IMG/VR virus record: IMGVR_UViG_3300037507_000278
Span: 1-35,256 of that record
Source: a virus
Length of the DNA: 35,256 bases
Direction: 5' to 3' (one strand)
The stretch's first letter is position 1. Every line of letters begins with the position of its first letter. The notes below the pieces were generated by a model, which worked only from the letters and a program-made list of their open reading frames with translations, searched no databases and was not told the origin of the DNA. Below, piece after piece: positions 7,106 to 15,555 of the stretch. The position numbers and the translations under genes were made by a program.

Positions 7106-8425
7106 TTAGTATCCTAGTTGTCTACGCTGTTCAGGAGTAGCTTTATCTAACAAATCATTTATACGTTGTGCTCTTCTTCTAGCATCTGTTCGTTTAGTGG
7201 CGAAATCGTAATCATTCAAATTACCACCACTACGTTGAAAAGCAAAAGCATCTTTGTAAGCTTCTTTATCAGCAATAGCATCTACACGCATACGATTTAA
7301 CATAGCTTGTAGCGTTTGTCTTGTCATTCCACCAGTTCCAATAGCTTCTCTTAAAAACATTAGTTCCTTTTCAGACAAAGAACCAGGAAGTGTTCGTGCT
7401 TGTCCTTGAGCTAACTTAGCTAGTAATTGATTAAGTTGTTCTGTCTCTGAAGTCCCTGTAACTTGTACACCAAAAGCATTAGCAATTTGACCTGCTTTTA
7501 ATACAGCACCTGAACCAACACCTGTAAATGCATTACCTAACACAGAACTTAAAGCACCTACATTAGAAATAGATGAATCTGCATTAACAGCAGCTTGTTC
7601 AAGTTCATCAAGACGTTTTACCTTAGCTGCGTTTATGCCTTGGCCTTGCTTAATGTCAATGTTAATAGATTGTCTACCCCTAGACGACTCTTCAACAGCC
7701 CTATCAACTTGCTCTTTTTCCTTTTGTGTTAAATCACCAAAAGGTTTACCAAACATTGATTGAGCTTTACGCTCTGCTTCTGCGCCTACTGAAGGAGGTG
7801 TTTTTTCTTTAGCCTCTCTTGTGGTCTTCATTGCAATTGCAGCGTCAATCTCATTAATCTGCTGTTGTAACTCTACTTTCTCTAACTCACTCGTAGAGTT
7901 TTGCATACGAGTACGTAGAGCACTTCTCTCAGCCTGTAACGCACCTAAGTCAGAAGGTTTAGGTTTACCAGCAACTAATGCTTGAGCCTCTGCTTGTTTA
8001 CCTCTTGCAACTGCTTGACCTGTTTGAGCCTCTAACAAACCACGCTTAAGCTCACCCATCGTCTTAGACTCTTCAGCAGCCTTAACCTGTGCAGCAGCCG
8101 CTATAGCCTCTTGTGTTAGTCCTAAACGAGTAGCCTCTCTAGCCATGATCCTGTAAGCTTCTACAGGGTCTTGTCCATCCCACTGAGCACTGATACTATT
8201 CTTTAATTCCTGTCTTGCAGAGGCTTCCTTCAGCCTGGGGTCTTCTACACCGAACAACCCACCAATAGCTCTACCAGCCTGTGTACCAGCCATACCCATA
8301 CCAGCTCTGATACTTTGGTAAGGTGTTAACCTAGCTTGTGCTAACGCATTAGCTTGATCCTGTTGTATCTGTTCTTGTTGAATATCATAGATACTAGGAC
8401 CAAATAAACTTTGTTGCTGTGCCAT
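7106..8425 (-). CDS. Internal virion-like protein, 439 aa
   Basis: A Gln/Ala-rich mostly helical protein. The N-terminus MAQQQSLFGPSIYDIQQEQIQ is followed by a helical region (ARQELKNSISAQWDGQDPVEAYRIMAR split over residues 69-97), a coiled-coil-like segment (ERSALRTRMQNSTSELEKVELQQQINEIDAAI within about 165-200) and a C-terminal part with LSEKELMFLREAIGTGGMT and Arg-rich end. AAGGAT precedes the ATG. No enzymatic motif seen. Its place between the 854-aa and 671-aa proteins matches the three-gene internal core cassette of podoviruses, so I call it by context; direct family recognition is lacking. Confidence 0.58.
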   Translation of the reverse strand: MAQQQSLFGPSIYDIQQEQIQQDQANALAQARLTPYQSIRAGMGMAGTQAGRAIGGLFGVEDPRLKEASARQELKNSISAQWDGQDPVEAYRIMAREATRLGLTQEAIAAAAQVKAAEESKTMGELKRGLLEAQTGQAVARGKQAEAQALVAGKPKPSDLGALQAERSALRTRMQNSTSELEKVELQQQINEIDAAIAMKTTREAKEKTPPSVGAEAERKAQSMFGKPFGDLTQKEKEQVDRAVEESSRGRQSINIDIKQGQGINAAKVKRLDELEQAAVNADSSISNVGALSSVLGNAFTGVGSGAVLKAGQIANAFGVQVTGTSETEQLNQLLAKLAQGQARTLPGSLSEKELMFLREAIGTGGMTRQTLQAMLNRMRVDAIADKEAYKDAFAFQRSGGNLNDYDFATKRTDARRRAQRINDLLDKATPEQRRQLGY

Positions 8426-8434
8426 CTTTAATCC

Positions 8435-10999
8435 TTAGATAAACAATCCGATGTCTTGATTACCATAACCAAGCCCAGTACCAAACCCAGCACTATTAAT
8501 AGCACCAGCGGTATTAGGATTAAGTATATTACCTAATAAGTTTCCAAACAAATTAGATGTACCACTTGTACCTAATACTTGATTAGCTACATTCTGTCTT
8601 GATGACAACAAACCAGCTAAGGCTTCCTGTTGTGCTTGTAGATTACCTGCTAAACCAAGACTTTGAAGATTACCTTGAGCAGTTAAACCAGCCATTGATG
8701 GTTGTAGATAAGCATTAGTTTGTGCTATGTTACCAGCCATTGCTTGCTGTCCTAACTGACCACTAAGCTGTGCCTGAGCAAGCTGTTGCTGTGTTAGATT
8801 CTGGATAGGTTGTAGTGCTGTGACACCCTGTCCAAGTAACGTACCACGCTCACCTAAAGCAGCCTGTCTGGACTGCAACTCACGTTGAAGCTGTTGCTGT
8901 GCAATGGCTTGTTCTTGAGCTAACAATTCAGGAGAAGAACCACCAAAAGAAGACCCACTTACACCTAATCTTCCTTGAGAACGTAACCTAGCTTCTGTAG
9001 CAAGACGCTGACGCTCAATCTCTGGTGCTGACAATGCTGATAGTTTATTGTAGTAATCCCTACTTAACTGATCAACGTTAGTCATGTTCGCAGCCTGTGC
9101 TGACTGCATTGCAGCTACAGCAAAGGGATTATACATTGCTCTAGCATCTTCAGTCAATGCTGTGTTAACTGTATTAGTAGCTGGATTATAGGTTGTACCA
9201 AACAATGAGCCAGTAACACCATAAGGTGTAAAATCACCGACCATGTTAGATGCTGTCGTTGCTAGTGTATTGTACTGACCACCTAAACGATTAGCTAAGT
9301 TAGTGTACTCAGTTTGTGTTAGCTGACCTTGCTGACGTAATTTATCAGCAGCATCCTGAACCATAGCTAAATTAGCACCAGAACTAATCAAACCACCTAA
9401 GACATTCTGAGCACTTGTATTTGTTAAGCCACCAACAACTCCTGTCAATAAAGAACTAATAGTAGAAGGAGTAATACTACTCAGCAGACCACCAGTTGTT
9501 GTTCCTGCTGTAGTGCCTGTTGTTGGAGTTGTACCAACTACAGGTGTTGTTGCTGTGCCTGTGTAGCCATTAGCGCTCATCCAATCTAATGTTGCTTGAT
9601 CAACACCAGCAGCAGTTAAATCAGCAGGAGTAATACCGTTTGTGTTGTACCAACTTATCTTTTGTTGTGGTGTATAGTTATTCCAATCTGATGGTAATGT
9701 TTTACCAGCTACAGAAGTCGGTGTTGAAGTTGTTGTCGTAGTTGTACCACCACCCCCAGTTACAGCTGCACCTGTCAATAAACCACCACCAAGAGCCCCT
9801 AATGTAGTTCCTGTAGTCGTTGTAGGTAATGCAGTAGAAGAAACGATAAGCTGATTTGTACCAGCAAGAGCGCTTCCAGGAGCAGCTGTAGTGCCTCCAG
9901 TAGCGGCTGTAGTACCTCCAGTAGCTGCTGTAGTGCCACCAGCACCACTAAGCAAACCACCTTCAGCGCCTCCTAATGCTGTACCACCAGTGGCTGTTGC
10001 ACCACCAGTAGTAGTAGCACCTCCAGTGGCTGCTGCCTCTCCACCTAATAAACTACTACCTAATAAAGCACCACCAACAATACCTAGAGCCTGTAACCAT
10101 CCTTGCCCTTCTGGTGTATTTGGACTAGCAAGACGAGTACCCATAGGTTGACCATAGGCATCGTACTGCTGAACAACAATCTTATCGCCTTGAACACCAA
10201 TAGCTTTTTCAATAACCCTATCTTCACCAGTACCTAACTGAACAATGTTTTGATTAGTACCTGTTGTAGGGCTTAGTGATCCAGTAAGTAGCGTGCCTTG
10301 TGGTAAACCAGCATTTAAGAAGAATTGATTAACCTGTGAGACAGGTAAACCAGTAAGGCCTGACAAATCCTCAGCAGTTAAACCATAAGTCTTAGCTGTT
10401 TGAGCAATGGTTTGTCCGCTAGTATTTAAGTTATTAACAAGGTTGTTGACAACAGAATCTAACGTATTCTGAGGAACCATGTAGCTATTCATAATCGCCT
10501 GATCAGTCATCAAAGGCGATACACCTAACAAAGAAAACTCTTGAGGTGTTGTATTAGGTGCAATAGCTGAGATAGCACTACGAATCTGTGTTGGTGTTTT
10601 ACCTTGACTAAGCAAGGTATCAATGTAACCTTGTTTAGTACCTAACGATGCTGCTGGATCCCAGGTAAGACCTAATAGATTATAAGTCGTTGGGGCAGGA
10701 GCAGGAGGTGGTGTATAAGGAGCTGGAGCAGGTTCGTAGTACGTAGGTTCTGAATAAACAGGCTCTTGATAAACAGGCTCTGCTACCTGTGTAGTAACGT
10801 TGTTTGTTGATGACTGAATAGGTGCTGGAGCAGCTGGAGGAGCATAACCGTTAGACAACATCCATGAGATATCAGACTGAGGTACACCAGCACCTGCTAA
10901 TTCTTCAACTGTAGTGCCTGCTGCATTAAAAGCAGCGATCTTCTGAGCTGGTGAGTAAGTAGCCCAAGCAGAGGTATAGACTGCTGATGGAATTGCCAT
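8435..10999 (-). CDS. Large repeat-containing internal virion-like protein, 854 aa
   Basis: Contains a duplicated 43-residue module: residues 12-54 (WATYSPAQKIAAFNAAGTTV... to SNGYAP) and 438-480 (DWNNYTPQQKISWYNTNGIT... to SANGYTG). Between them are Pro-rich (55-104) and Gly/Thr/Ala-rich low-complexity linkers (320-430), including a GGTTAAT tandem repeat. The C-terminal part from about 590 is Gln/Ala-rich and helical (RLATEARLRSQGRLGVSG, QEQAIAQQQLQRELQSRQAA) and ends with short Gly/Asn-rich residues. No catalytic motif was found. It directly follows the nozzle and fibre-like small gene, so it is probably a tail or internal core component. No ribosome site is obvious. Confidence 0.6.
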   Translation of the reverse strand: MAIPSAVYTSAWATYSPAQKIAAFNAAGTTVEELAGAGVPQSDISWMLSNGYAPPAAPAPIQSSTNNVTTQVAEPVYQEPVYSEPTYYEPAPAPYTPPPAPAPTTYNLLGLTWDPAASLGTKQGYIDTLLSQGKTPTQIRSAISAIAPNTTPQEFSLLGVSPLMTDQAIMNSYMVPQNTLDSVVNNLVNNLNTSGQTIAQTAKTYGLTAEDLSGLTGLPVSQVNQFFLNAGLPQGTLLTGSLSPTTGTNQNIVQLGTGEDRVIEKAIGVQGDKIVVQQYDAYGQPMGTRLASPNTPEGQGWLQALGIVGGALLGSSLLGGEAAATGGATTTGGATATGGTALGGAEGGLLSGAGGTTAATGGTTAATGGTTAAPGSALAGTNQLIVSSTALPTTTTGTTLGALGGGLLTGAAVTGGGGTTTTTTSTPTSVAGKTLPSDWNNYTPQQKISWYNTNGITPADLTAAGVDQATLDWMSANGYTGTATTPVVGTTPTTGTTAGTTTGGLLSSITPSTISSLLTGVVGGLTNTSAQNVLGGLISSGANLAMVQDAADKLRQQGQLTQTEYTNLANRLGGQYNTLATTASNMVGDFTPYGVTGSLFGTTYNPATNTVNTALTEDARAMYNPFAVAAMQSAQAANMTNVDQLSRDYYNKLSALSAPEIERQRLATEARLRSQGRLGVSGSSFGGSSPELLAQEQAIAQQQLQRELQSRQAALGERGTLLGQGVTALQPIQNLTQQQLAQAQLSGQLGQQAMAGNIAQTNAYLQPSMAGLTAQGNLQSLGLAGNLQAQQEALAGLLSSRQNVANQVLGTSGTSNLFGNLLGNILNPNTAGAINSAGFGTGLGYGNQDIGLFI
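9888..9946. repeat. 21-bp tandem repeat inside a structural gene
   Basis: About 2.8 copies of a 21-bp unit beginning GTAGTGCCTCCAGTAGC run in frame, encoding the minus-strand GGTTAAT repeat of the 854-aa protein. Copies differ by one to three bases, mainly at third codon positions. It is a coding low-complexity repeat that can expand or contract by slippage. Confidence 0.8.
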
Positions 11000-11001
11000 G
11001 A

Positions 11002-11214
11002 TTAGTAAGTCCCGTCATCGTACACAACACCACCCGTAGGAAGCGTCACTGTACCAGTAAAAGTAGGGGAAGCAACATCAGCCTTGGATGTAATAGCACT
11101 GGCGATGTTGTTGTATTCGATATCAATCTCAGTACCTTTGATAATCTTACTAGGATTACCAGACGGTAGTGTATCCTTAGATGCAAAGTTAGTTGTCTTA
11201 GTATAGTTACTCAT
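11002..11214 (-). CDS. Short fibre-like protein, 70 aa
   Basis: MSNYTKTTNFASKDTLPSGN, then IIKGTEIDIEYNNIASAITSKAD and a PTFTGTVTLPTGG beta motif. The same N-terminal pattern is common at the start of phage tail fibres and in stand-alone short proteins beside the nozzle gene. It may be a shortened fibre or an attachment adaptor. The ATG overlaps the stop of the nozzle gene (TAATG), indicating coupled translation. Confidence 0.72.
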   Translation of the reverse strand: MSNYTKTTNFASKDTLPSGNPSKIIKGTEIDIEYNNIASAITSKADVASPTFTGTVTLPTGGVVYDDGTY

Positions 11215-12758
11215 TAGATTGTCCTACCTGCTTTAACAAAAATATCCATTTGTTGAACAGAAAAAGAATCATTACCAATATCAGCTTCGATACCTAACTG
11301 AAACACTCTACCAGCACCACCAATGGTTTGACCATATCCTTGAAACTGTTTAGGTACTGGGTTGATAGTGATACCAGCATTGTATTCAGCAATGTTGTAT
11401 TCAGATACGTTGTACTCAGAGCGAACAACATTAGGGTATGACCATAGAGCACTACGATAGTCTGTACCGTAGTCTACAGTCCACTTTAGGAATACGTTAG
11501 TACCAGCACCACCAACAGTGAGTGTGTTTACTTTCTTAAGTATCTTGATGATAGACGAATCACCAGCATCTAAGTGTGATGTATAGTACAAGAACCTGAA
11601 GCTATTACCATTGTCTCTGTTACCTGCATAGCGACCAATGTAGCCTTCTCGACCTAAATAGAGTTCTCTACTGCGTGTAGAAAGCAATGATTTAGGTGCG
11701 AACATCCACTGAGTTGTTTTACAAGAAGCATCCTGAAGACGTTGCTTCAGATCAAAACAGTATGTAATACCTCTTGTCGGTAATGTCAGAAGATAGAAAC
11801 CTTCACGCTCATGAAAGACAGACTTGATGTTATCATAATCGTTATTTGACAATACGTCAAGTATTAATTGATCTCTGACATTCCTTGAGATATCAAATAA
11901 TGGTGCTGACTTCTCTTGAATAAGTCTACCAAGGCTACGAACACCAGTATCAGACAAGAATAAGATATCTGATCCAACATCCTGTACTGAATCTCTAGCG
12001 GTACACCCAACACCATCAATAACTTCTACAAGCTTAAGATCTGATGTAGGATCGCCATCAGCACCAGAATAGATAATCGTAGTCTTCTTACAGAAGATCA
12101 CTAAGAAGCCATTAAACCCTGCTAGGGCTACGATGCTATCAGTACCGTTGGTTAGTACCTTTTCTATGCTGATGGAGCCACTAGCACCACCAGACCACTT
12201 CATACCTGATAGTGTATCTGACCACCAGATAGTTGTTTTATCAGTGGTTGTGTCCGCTACCCATAAGCGACCATAAGCACCTAAGACTTCATTACCTAAC
12301 TGTACTGTACCTGAATAGCCAGGATGTGCTGACACTAATCCCCAAGTATTAGCAACATGGTCATAGATCAGTGGGTTATGTCCTCGTTGAAAGAAGTAAG
12401 TATTATCATTAAAGTTTACTGCTTTCCAGTACTGAGCAGTCCATGTAGCTGAACCATTGTAGACTTCAGTCAGTGTTGTTGTACCAGTGTAGATCCTGTT
12501 GTTACCGATACTGACAATCTCTGTAGTACCAGCTTTCTTAACAACTTCATGTAATAGTGTTGGCTCTGTGCTGTTGTAGCCAGCAGTGGTATTAACAGTT
12601 ACCCAACCCTTACGAGCAGCTATGCGACCATACTGGTCAATCACTGCATTCTCTGCCCTAAGAGCAAACTCTTTAGGTAACGTGATAGGAGAGTCTTGAG
12701 TGTTTAATCCATAGAAGCCTGGAGCAACAAGACTAACAGGTCTAATAGGAGCAGCCAT
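11214..12758 (-). CDS. Tail nozzle / tail tubular protein B-like
   Basis: 514 aa, rich in beta-strand and Gly/Thr/Tyr, with the N-terminal signature APGFYGLNTQDSPITLPKEF followed by RAENAVIDQYGRIAARKGW, typical of podovirus nozzle (gp12/P22 gp10-type) beta-propeller proteins. It would sit under the adaptor ring and close the tail tube. I start at the ATG at 12758, which overlaps the adaptor stop as TAATG; a 5-codon longer TTG start at 12773 is less likely. It lies directly downstream of the adaptor gene, the conserved order of this module. Confidence 0.78.
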   Translation of the reverse strand: MAAPIRPVSLVAPGFYGLNTQDSPITLPKEFALRAENAVIDQYGRIAARKGWVTVNTTAGYNSTEPTLLHEVVKKAGTTEIVSIGNNRIYTGTTTLTEVYNGSATWTAQYWKAVNFNDNTYFFQRGHNPLIYDHVANTWGLVSAHPGYSGTVQLGNEVLGAYGRLWVADTTTDKTTIWWSDTLSGMKWSGGASGSISIEKVLTNGTDSIVALAGFNGFLVIFCKKTTIIYSGADGDPTSDLKLVEVIDGVGCTARDSVQDVGSDILFLSDTGVRSLGRLIQEKSAPLFDISRNVRDQLILDVLSNNDYDNIKSVFHEREGFYLLTLPTRGITYCFDLKQRLQDASCKTTQWMFAPKSLLSTRSRELYLGREGYIGRYAGNRDNGNSFRFLYYTSHLDAGDSSIIKILKKVNTLTVGGAGTNVFLKWTVDYGTDYRSALWSYPNVVRSEYNVSEYNIAEYNAGITINPVPKQFQGYGQTIGGAGRVFQLGIEADIGNDSFSVQQMDIFVKAGRTI

Positions 12759-13408
12759 TATACCCAGTTCCAAGTTATTTCATCTTCGTACCTAGCTGAT
12801 TCAATAGCAATGTACGTAGCTACAGCTTTCCTATAAAGATCATTCTGTTGATCAGACAATCTACCTTGATCTTCTCCACGTTCATTGATAGCACGTAGAT
12901 AAGCACCTTGTATTACTAACTCTGAAGGTACATAGATAACATCAAGATCATTAACTAAATTAGCTTGTGGTACAACACAGTCAACCTTAACTGCATACGC
13001 TTGATCAGGTATAGGCCATAAATCTAACGTAATCTCATCGCTGGTGTTGCTATTACCTATGGAGAAATACTGAGGACCACCAGTGACTGTACCTTGCATG
13101 TTCACCCAAGCATGCATTTGATCCTGTGACGCTTGCTCAAGATCACGCTTAAGTGTAGGTATGTAGACCTTTAATAGTCTTGTCCGTGATGATGTACCTG
13201 TGATAGCGTAATTCTGAGTACCGTTAACTGTATTGATTGTCTTGGTTGTACGTAAGATAGACCAATTCCAAGCATCTTCGATCTCACGTTTAGTTTCATT
13301 GACCATTGCACCGATAAGGTACGAATAGTCAGACTGTATCACTGTCGATACAGTACTCTCTCGCATACGCAAGAGAACGCCATTAACACAGTCTAAGTAA
13401 GTAGCCAT
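12758..13408 (-). CDS. Head-tail adaptor, tail tubular protein A-like
   Basis: 216 aa from the chosen ATG (MATYLDCVNGVLLRMRE). The helical N-terminus, VNETKREIEDAWNWSILRTT and late EITWNWV are typical of T7 gp11/P22 gp4-type adaptors that form a ring below the portal. The ATG at 13408 overlaps the upstream stop (TAATG) and is 8 bases from AAGGTG; another ATG two codons earlier (13414) is also possible. Next gene is the nozzle. Confidence 0.75.
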   Translation of the reverse strand: MATYLDCVNGVLLRMRESTVSTVIQSDYSYLIGAMVNETKREIEDAWNWSILRTTKTINTVNGTQNYAITGTSSRTRLLKVYIPTLKRDLEQASQDQMHAWVNMQGTVTGGPQYFSIGNSNTSDEITLDLWPIPDQAYAVKVDCVVPQANLVNDLDVIYVPSELVIQGAYLRAINERGEDQGRLSDQQNDLYRKAVATYIAIESARYEDEITWNWV

Positions 13409-13665
13409 TACCATTTCACCTTATCAGCCCAGTATGCAGCGGACATCTTACCTTTAGCGATGTTCTTTGCATGACGAGCCTTAAATGATTTATTCCTAGC
13501 AGAACCTTCTGGAGAGCCTGAAACACCTTGTTGACCAAACCTAATAGTCTTTATCTGATCACCTTCTTTAGCAACAACGACATGACTTTTAGTAGGATGC
13601 GAAGGTGTACGTTTAGGTTTGTTGTAACCAGATACACCAGCTTTTTCTAGCCTAGAATCTTTCAT
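13408..13665 (-). CDS. Basic small protein, 85 aa
   Basis: Lys/Arg/Ser-rich (MKDSRLEKAGVSGYNKPKRT at the start, RHAKNIAKGKMSAAYWADKV at the end) with a GEG-poor beta middle (IKTIRFGQQGVSGSPEGSA). I recall similar proteins beside adaptor genes in aquatic podovirus genomes, with unknown function. Its high charge would suit DNA or nucleoprotein binding. Start overlaps the upstream gene by 4 bases (ATGA). Confidence 0.75.
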   Translation of the reverse strand: MKDSRLEKAGVSGYNKPKRTPSHPTKSHVVVAKEGDQIKTIRFGQQGVSGSPEGSARNKSFKARHAKNIAKGKMSAAYWADKVKW

Positions 13666-13808
13666 TTCTTCTTAGCAGTTTTAGCTGCCTCCTTAAAATC
13701 TTTGCTAGTAGGAGCACCTTTGCTATTAGGCTTCCTCATCTTTTCTTTAGAGCCTTCAGCAATACGCTTTCGTTTAGCGTGAATGTTGGCGTATAGACCT
13801 TGTTTCAT
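13662..13808 (-). CDS. Lys-rich micro-protein, 48 aa
   Basis: MKQGLYANIHAKRKRIAEGS, then a Lys-rich stretch ending AAKTAKKK; about a third of residues are Lys or Arg. The MKQGLYANIHAKRKRI pattern recurs in phage genomes and is the main reason to believe it. It overlaps its neighbours by 4 bases on both sides (ATGA). No function known. Confidence 0.8.
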   Translation of the reverse strand: MKQGLYANIHAKRKRIAEGSKEKMRKPNSKGAPTSKDFKEAAKTAKKK

Positions 13809-13963
13809 TTCTTCTTCTTAGGTTTAGTCATACCAGCTTCGGACAAAGCAATGGCAACTGCTTGCTTACGAGATTTAACAACAGGACCACCTTTACCACT
13901 GTGTAGTGTTCCTTCTTTATACTCTCGCATTACTTTACCAACTTTAGCAGGTTTCTGCTTCAT
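13805..13963 (-). CDS. DUF6496-like Lys-rich small protein, 52 aa
   Basis: MKQKPAKVGKVMREYKEGTL, then HSGKGGPVVKSRKQAVAIAL and SEAGMTKPKKKK. The MREYKEG-LHSG...VVKSRKQAVAIALSEAG core is the DUF6496 pattern found in phages and bacteria; function unknown. Highly basic. Overlaps neighbours by 4 bases on both sides, inside a coupled cassette. Confidence 0.82.
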   Translation of the reverse strand: MKQKPAKVGKVMREYKEGTLHSGKGGPVVKSRKQAVAIALSEAGMTKPKKKK

Positions 13964-14112
13964 GATGGATAACCCATCTTACGCTCTTTAGCCTTCATTG
14001 TTTTTGATTCTTTCTTTTCATGCATCTTCTTTGCTGACTTTGACGCATACTCTTCTGCTGCTTTCTTACCCTTAGCAGTGTAAGGAAACTTTTTATTCCC
14101 GACCATTGGCAT
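13960..14112 (-). CDS. Lys-rich micro-protein, 50 aa
   Basis: MPMVGNKKFPYTAKGKKAAE, then a Lys/Ala helix ending KERKMGYPS. A GGGG-containing ribosome site (AAGGGGAATAGAA) precedes the ATG. It starts inside the 3' end of the holin-like gene (20-base overlap) and ends in an ATGA overlap with the next micro-gene. Similar MPMVGNKKFPYT proteins occur in other podovirus late operons; function unknown. Confidence 0.8.
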   Translation of the reverse strand: MPMVGNKKFPYTAKGKKAAEEYASKSAKKMHEKKESKTMKAKERKMGYPS

Positions 14113-14296
14113 TTCTATTCCCCTTTCTTTTGAACATACACTGTACTGTATCTGTTTCCCATATACGGATAGCAGTCCATAGAATTGTTAGCACAGCGGC
14201 TATAGCAGGTAATAACTCAGCTAACGTACCGACAACAGTAAGGATTGATATAGCATCGCCTAACTGTTTAACTTGCTCATCAGCTTGCAAAGCCAT
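14093..14296 (-). CDS. Small holin candidate, class II-like, 67 aa
   Basis: MALQADEQVKQLGDAISILT leads into a hydrophobic region, ILTVVGTLAELLPAIAAVLT plus ILWTAIRIW (about 18-47), long enough for one or two membrane passes, then a basic tail (KRKGNRNANGRE). Size, order of short amphipathic N-terminus, two membrane stretches and charged tail match small phage holins such as T7 gp17.5. AAAGG precedes the start. It lies far from the endolysin, between appendage and adaptor genes, so a virion membrane peptide is an alternative. Confidence 0.62.
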   Translation of the reverse strand: MALQADEQVKQLGDAISILTVVGTLAELLPAIAAVLTILWTAIRIWETDTVQCMFKRKGNRNANGRE

Positions 14297-14332
14297 TTCA
14301 GATACCTTTCTTTAATTGCCTAACAAGGAGCC

Positions 14333-14992
14333 TCATACGGCTACTTTACGAATGGCTCTTACAACTAAGGATTGATTCTTAGCGTTGTTGAACTGACCTC
14401 CATCTATAAAGTCAATCCTCGTCGCTGTTGTCAAACCTACACCAGTATTGGTAGAAGTCCAAGTTCTTAGTGTTGTTGAAAAGGCTTGAGAACCACCAGA
14501 CTGAAATGCAGCCACAGAGGTCTGTGCAGGCGTTCCTGTTGTGTAGTTAGAGCCTCTGGAAGGCACTGCATAAGAGTTAGTGCCGTAAGACGTAGAATTA
14601 GATGCCGTTGTCGGTTTCAGGTTGTAGTAACAGATCTCTAACTCATACAAAGCAGGCAGATACCAATCTGAGTAGCCGTTGATTGTTAGTGCTGCACACC
14701 ACTGAGCAGCAGGATAAGTAGCTGAATCTAGCTCTGCTGTATTAGTCGCACCGTCATAAGAAGATAAACCTAAAGAGTCTGAGGTTGCAGAGGTCTTGTA
14801 GTTGATAGACGCGTTCTCGCCCGATGACTTAGGCGAGACAAGTAGATAGTAGGTATTGCCACCAAAGGAGATCTGTCCTGCGTAGTAGCCACCTTCCCAG
14901 AACTCACCGATAGCAGACGGTCCAAAGCGATTGCGAGCGCCTGGGCCAAAGCCTCTGACAGAACCGCCTCCTAATGCTTCCAGGACAGGCAT
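14333..14992 (-). CDS. Tail-appendage protein with DUF1566-like domain
   Basis: 219 aa. A glycine-rich start (LEALGGGSVRGFGPGARN) is followed by a domain with WCAALTINGYSDWYLPALYELE and late RTWTST...RAIRKVAV, the W-LP..EL pattern of DUF1566/Lcl C-terminal domains, a lectin-like fold found in phage adhesins and bacterial surface proteins. It may bind the host surface. Start overlaps the previous gene (TAATG). Confidence 0.7.
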   Translation of the reverse strand: MPVLEALGGGSVRGFGPGARNRFGPSAIGEFWEGGYYAGQISFGGNTYYLLVSPKSSGENASINYKTSATSDSLGLSSYDGATNTAELDSATYPAAQWCAALTINGYSDWYLPALYELEICYYNLKPTTASNSTSYGTNSYAVPSRGSNYTTGTPAQTSVAAFQSGGSQAFSTTLRTWTSTNTGVGLTTATRIDFIDGGQFNNAKNQSLVVRAIRKVAV

Positions 14993-15555
14993 TATGCGTA
15001 CCTGGATTGGCTAGCTAAGACAGTGAACGTTGCTGATCCTGTCTTGATGATGGAATAGGAGTACACGTCGATAGAACTAGCATTGCCTGCGGTAGGGGCA
15101 GTACCACCTAGCCATTTAGGTGTAACCGATGAACCATCTACTTGCACCGCAGAGTTGTAGTAAGCAGTGCTTCCATTAGTGACTAAGAAAGCACAGGTTA
15201 AGACCTCTCCGGTTGCCATTGCGGTATTGAGTGACGTACCAGAAGAGGCTCTGAAGTTAACTGTAAAGTTCCCAGAGGCATTGGTTGTGTAGTACAAAAC
15301 ACCTTGGGTTGTCGTGTCAAAGTTGATCGTACCTGTTGCTGCTGTTGCTGAGACTGTGATGGTCTCAACCACACCTTGTAGCTTTGCACCGATCTGAGAT
15401 GAGGTCGACGCTAGTGCTAACTGTTTAGCAAAGGTTGCTGCTTGTGAAGCAGAGATGGTAAGTGCTGTCGTACCTGCTGTCTTGATTTCTAGGATGTCTG
15501 TATTGTCAGACGTAATAGAGGTTCCAGCGGTAGCAGCATTAAGGACGTTAGCCAT
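14992..15555 (-). CDS. Tail-fibre-like appendage protein, 187 aa
   Basis: Thr/Ser/Ala-rich beta protein. The N-terminus MANVLNAATAGTSITSDNTD and repeats such as TLTISASQAATFAKQL resemble phage-fibre shaft segments; the C-terminal half (VLTCAFLVTNGSTAYYNSAVQVDG...) resembles globular fibre domains seen in aquatic phages. GAGG lies before the ATG. Overlaps the upstream gene by 8 bases. Confidence 0.68.
   Translation of the reverse strand: MANVLNAATAGTSITSDNTDILEIKTAGTTALTISASQAATFAKQLALASTSSQIGAKLQGVVETITVSATAATGTINFDTTTQGVLYYTTNASGNFTVNFRASSGTSLNTAMATGEVLTCAFLVTNGSTAYYNSAVQVDGSSVTPKWLGGTAPTAGNASSIDVYSYSIIKTGSATFTVLASQSRYA

Noticed and set aside
9888-9946. CRISPR-like repeats
   Set aside because: Units are contiguous 21-bp codon repeats without spacers and lie within a gene.
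9891-10151. Pro/Val/Ala-rich plus-strand frame
   Set aside because: Antisense shadow of the Gly/Thr/Ala repeats of the 854-aa protein.
11214-12773. Longer nozzle frame starting at TTG 12773
   Set aside because: The ATG at 12758 overlaps the upstream stop as TAATG, the junction used by neighbours; the TTG has no advantage.
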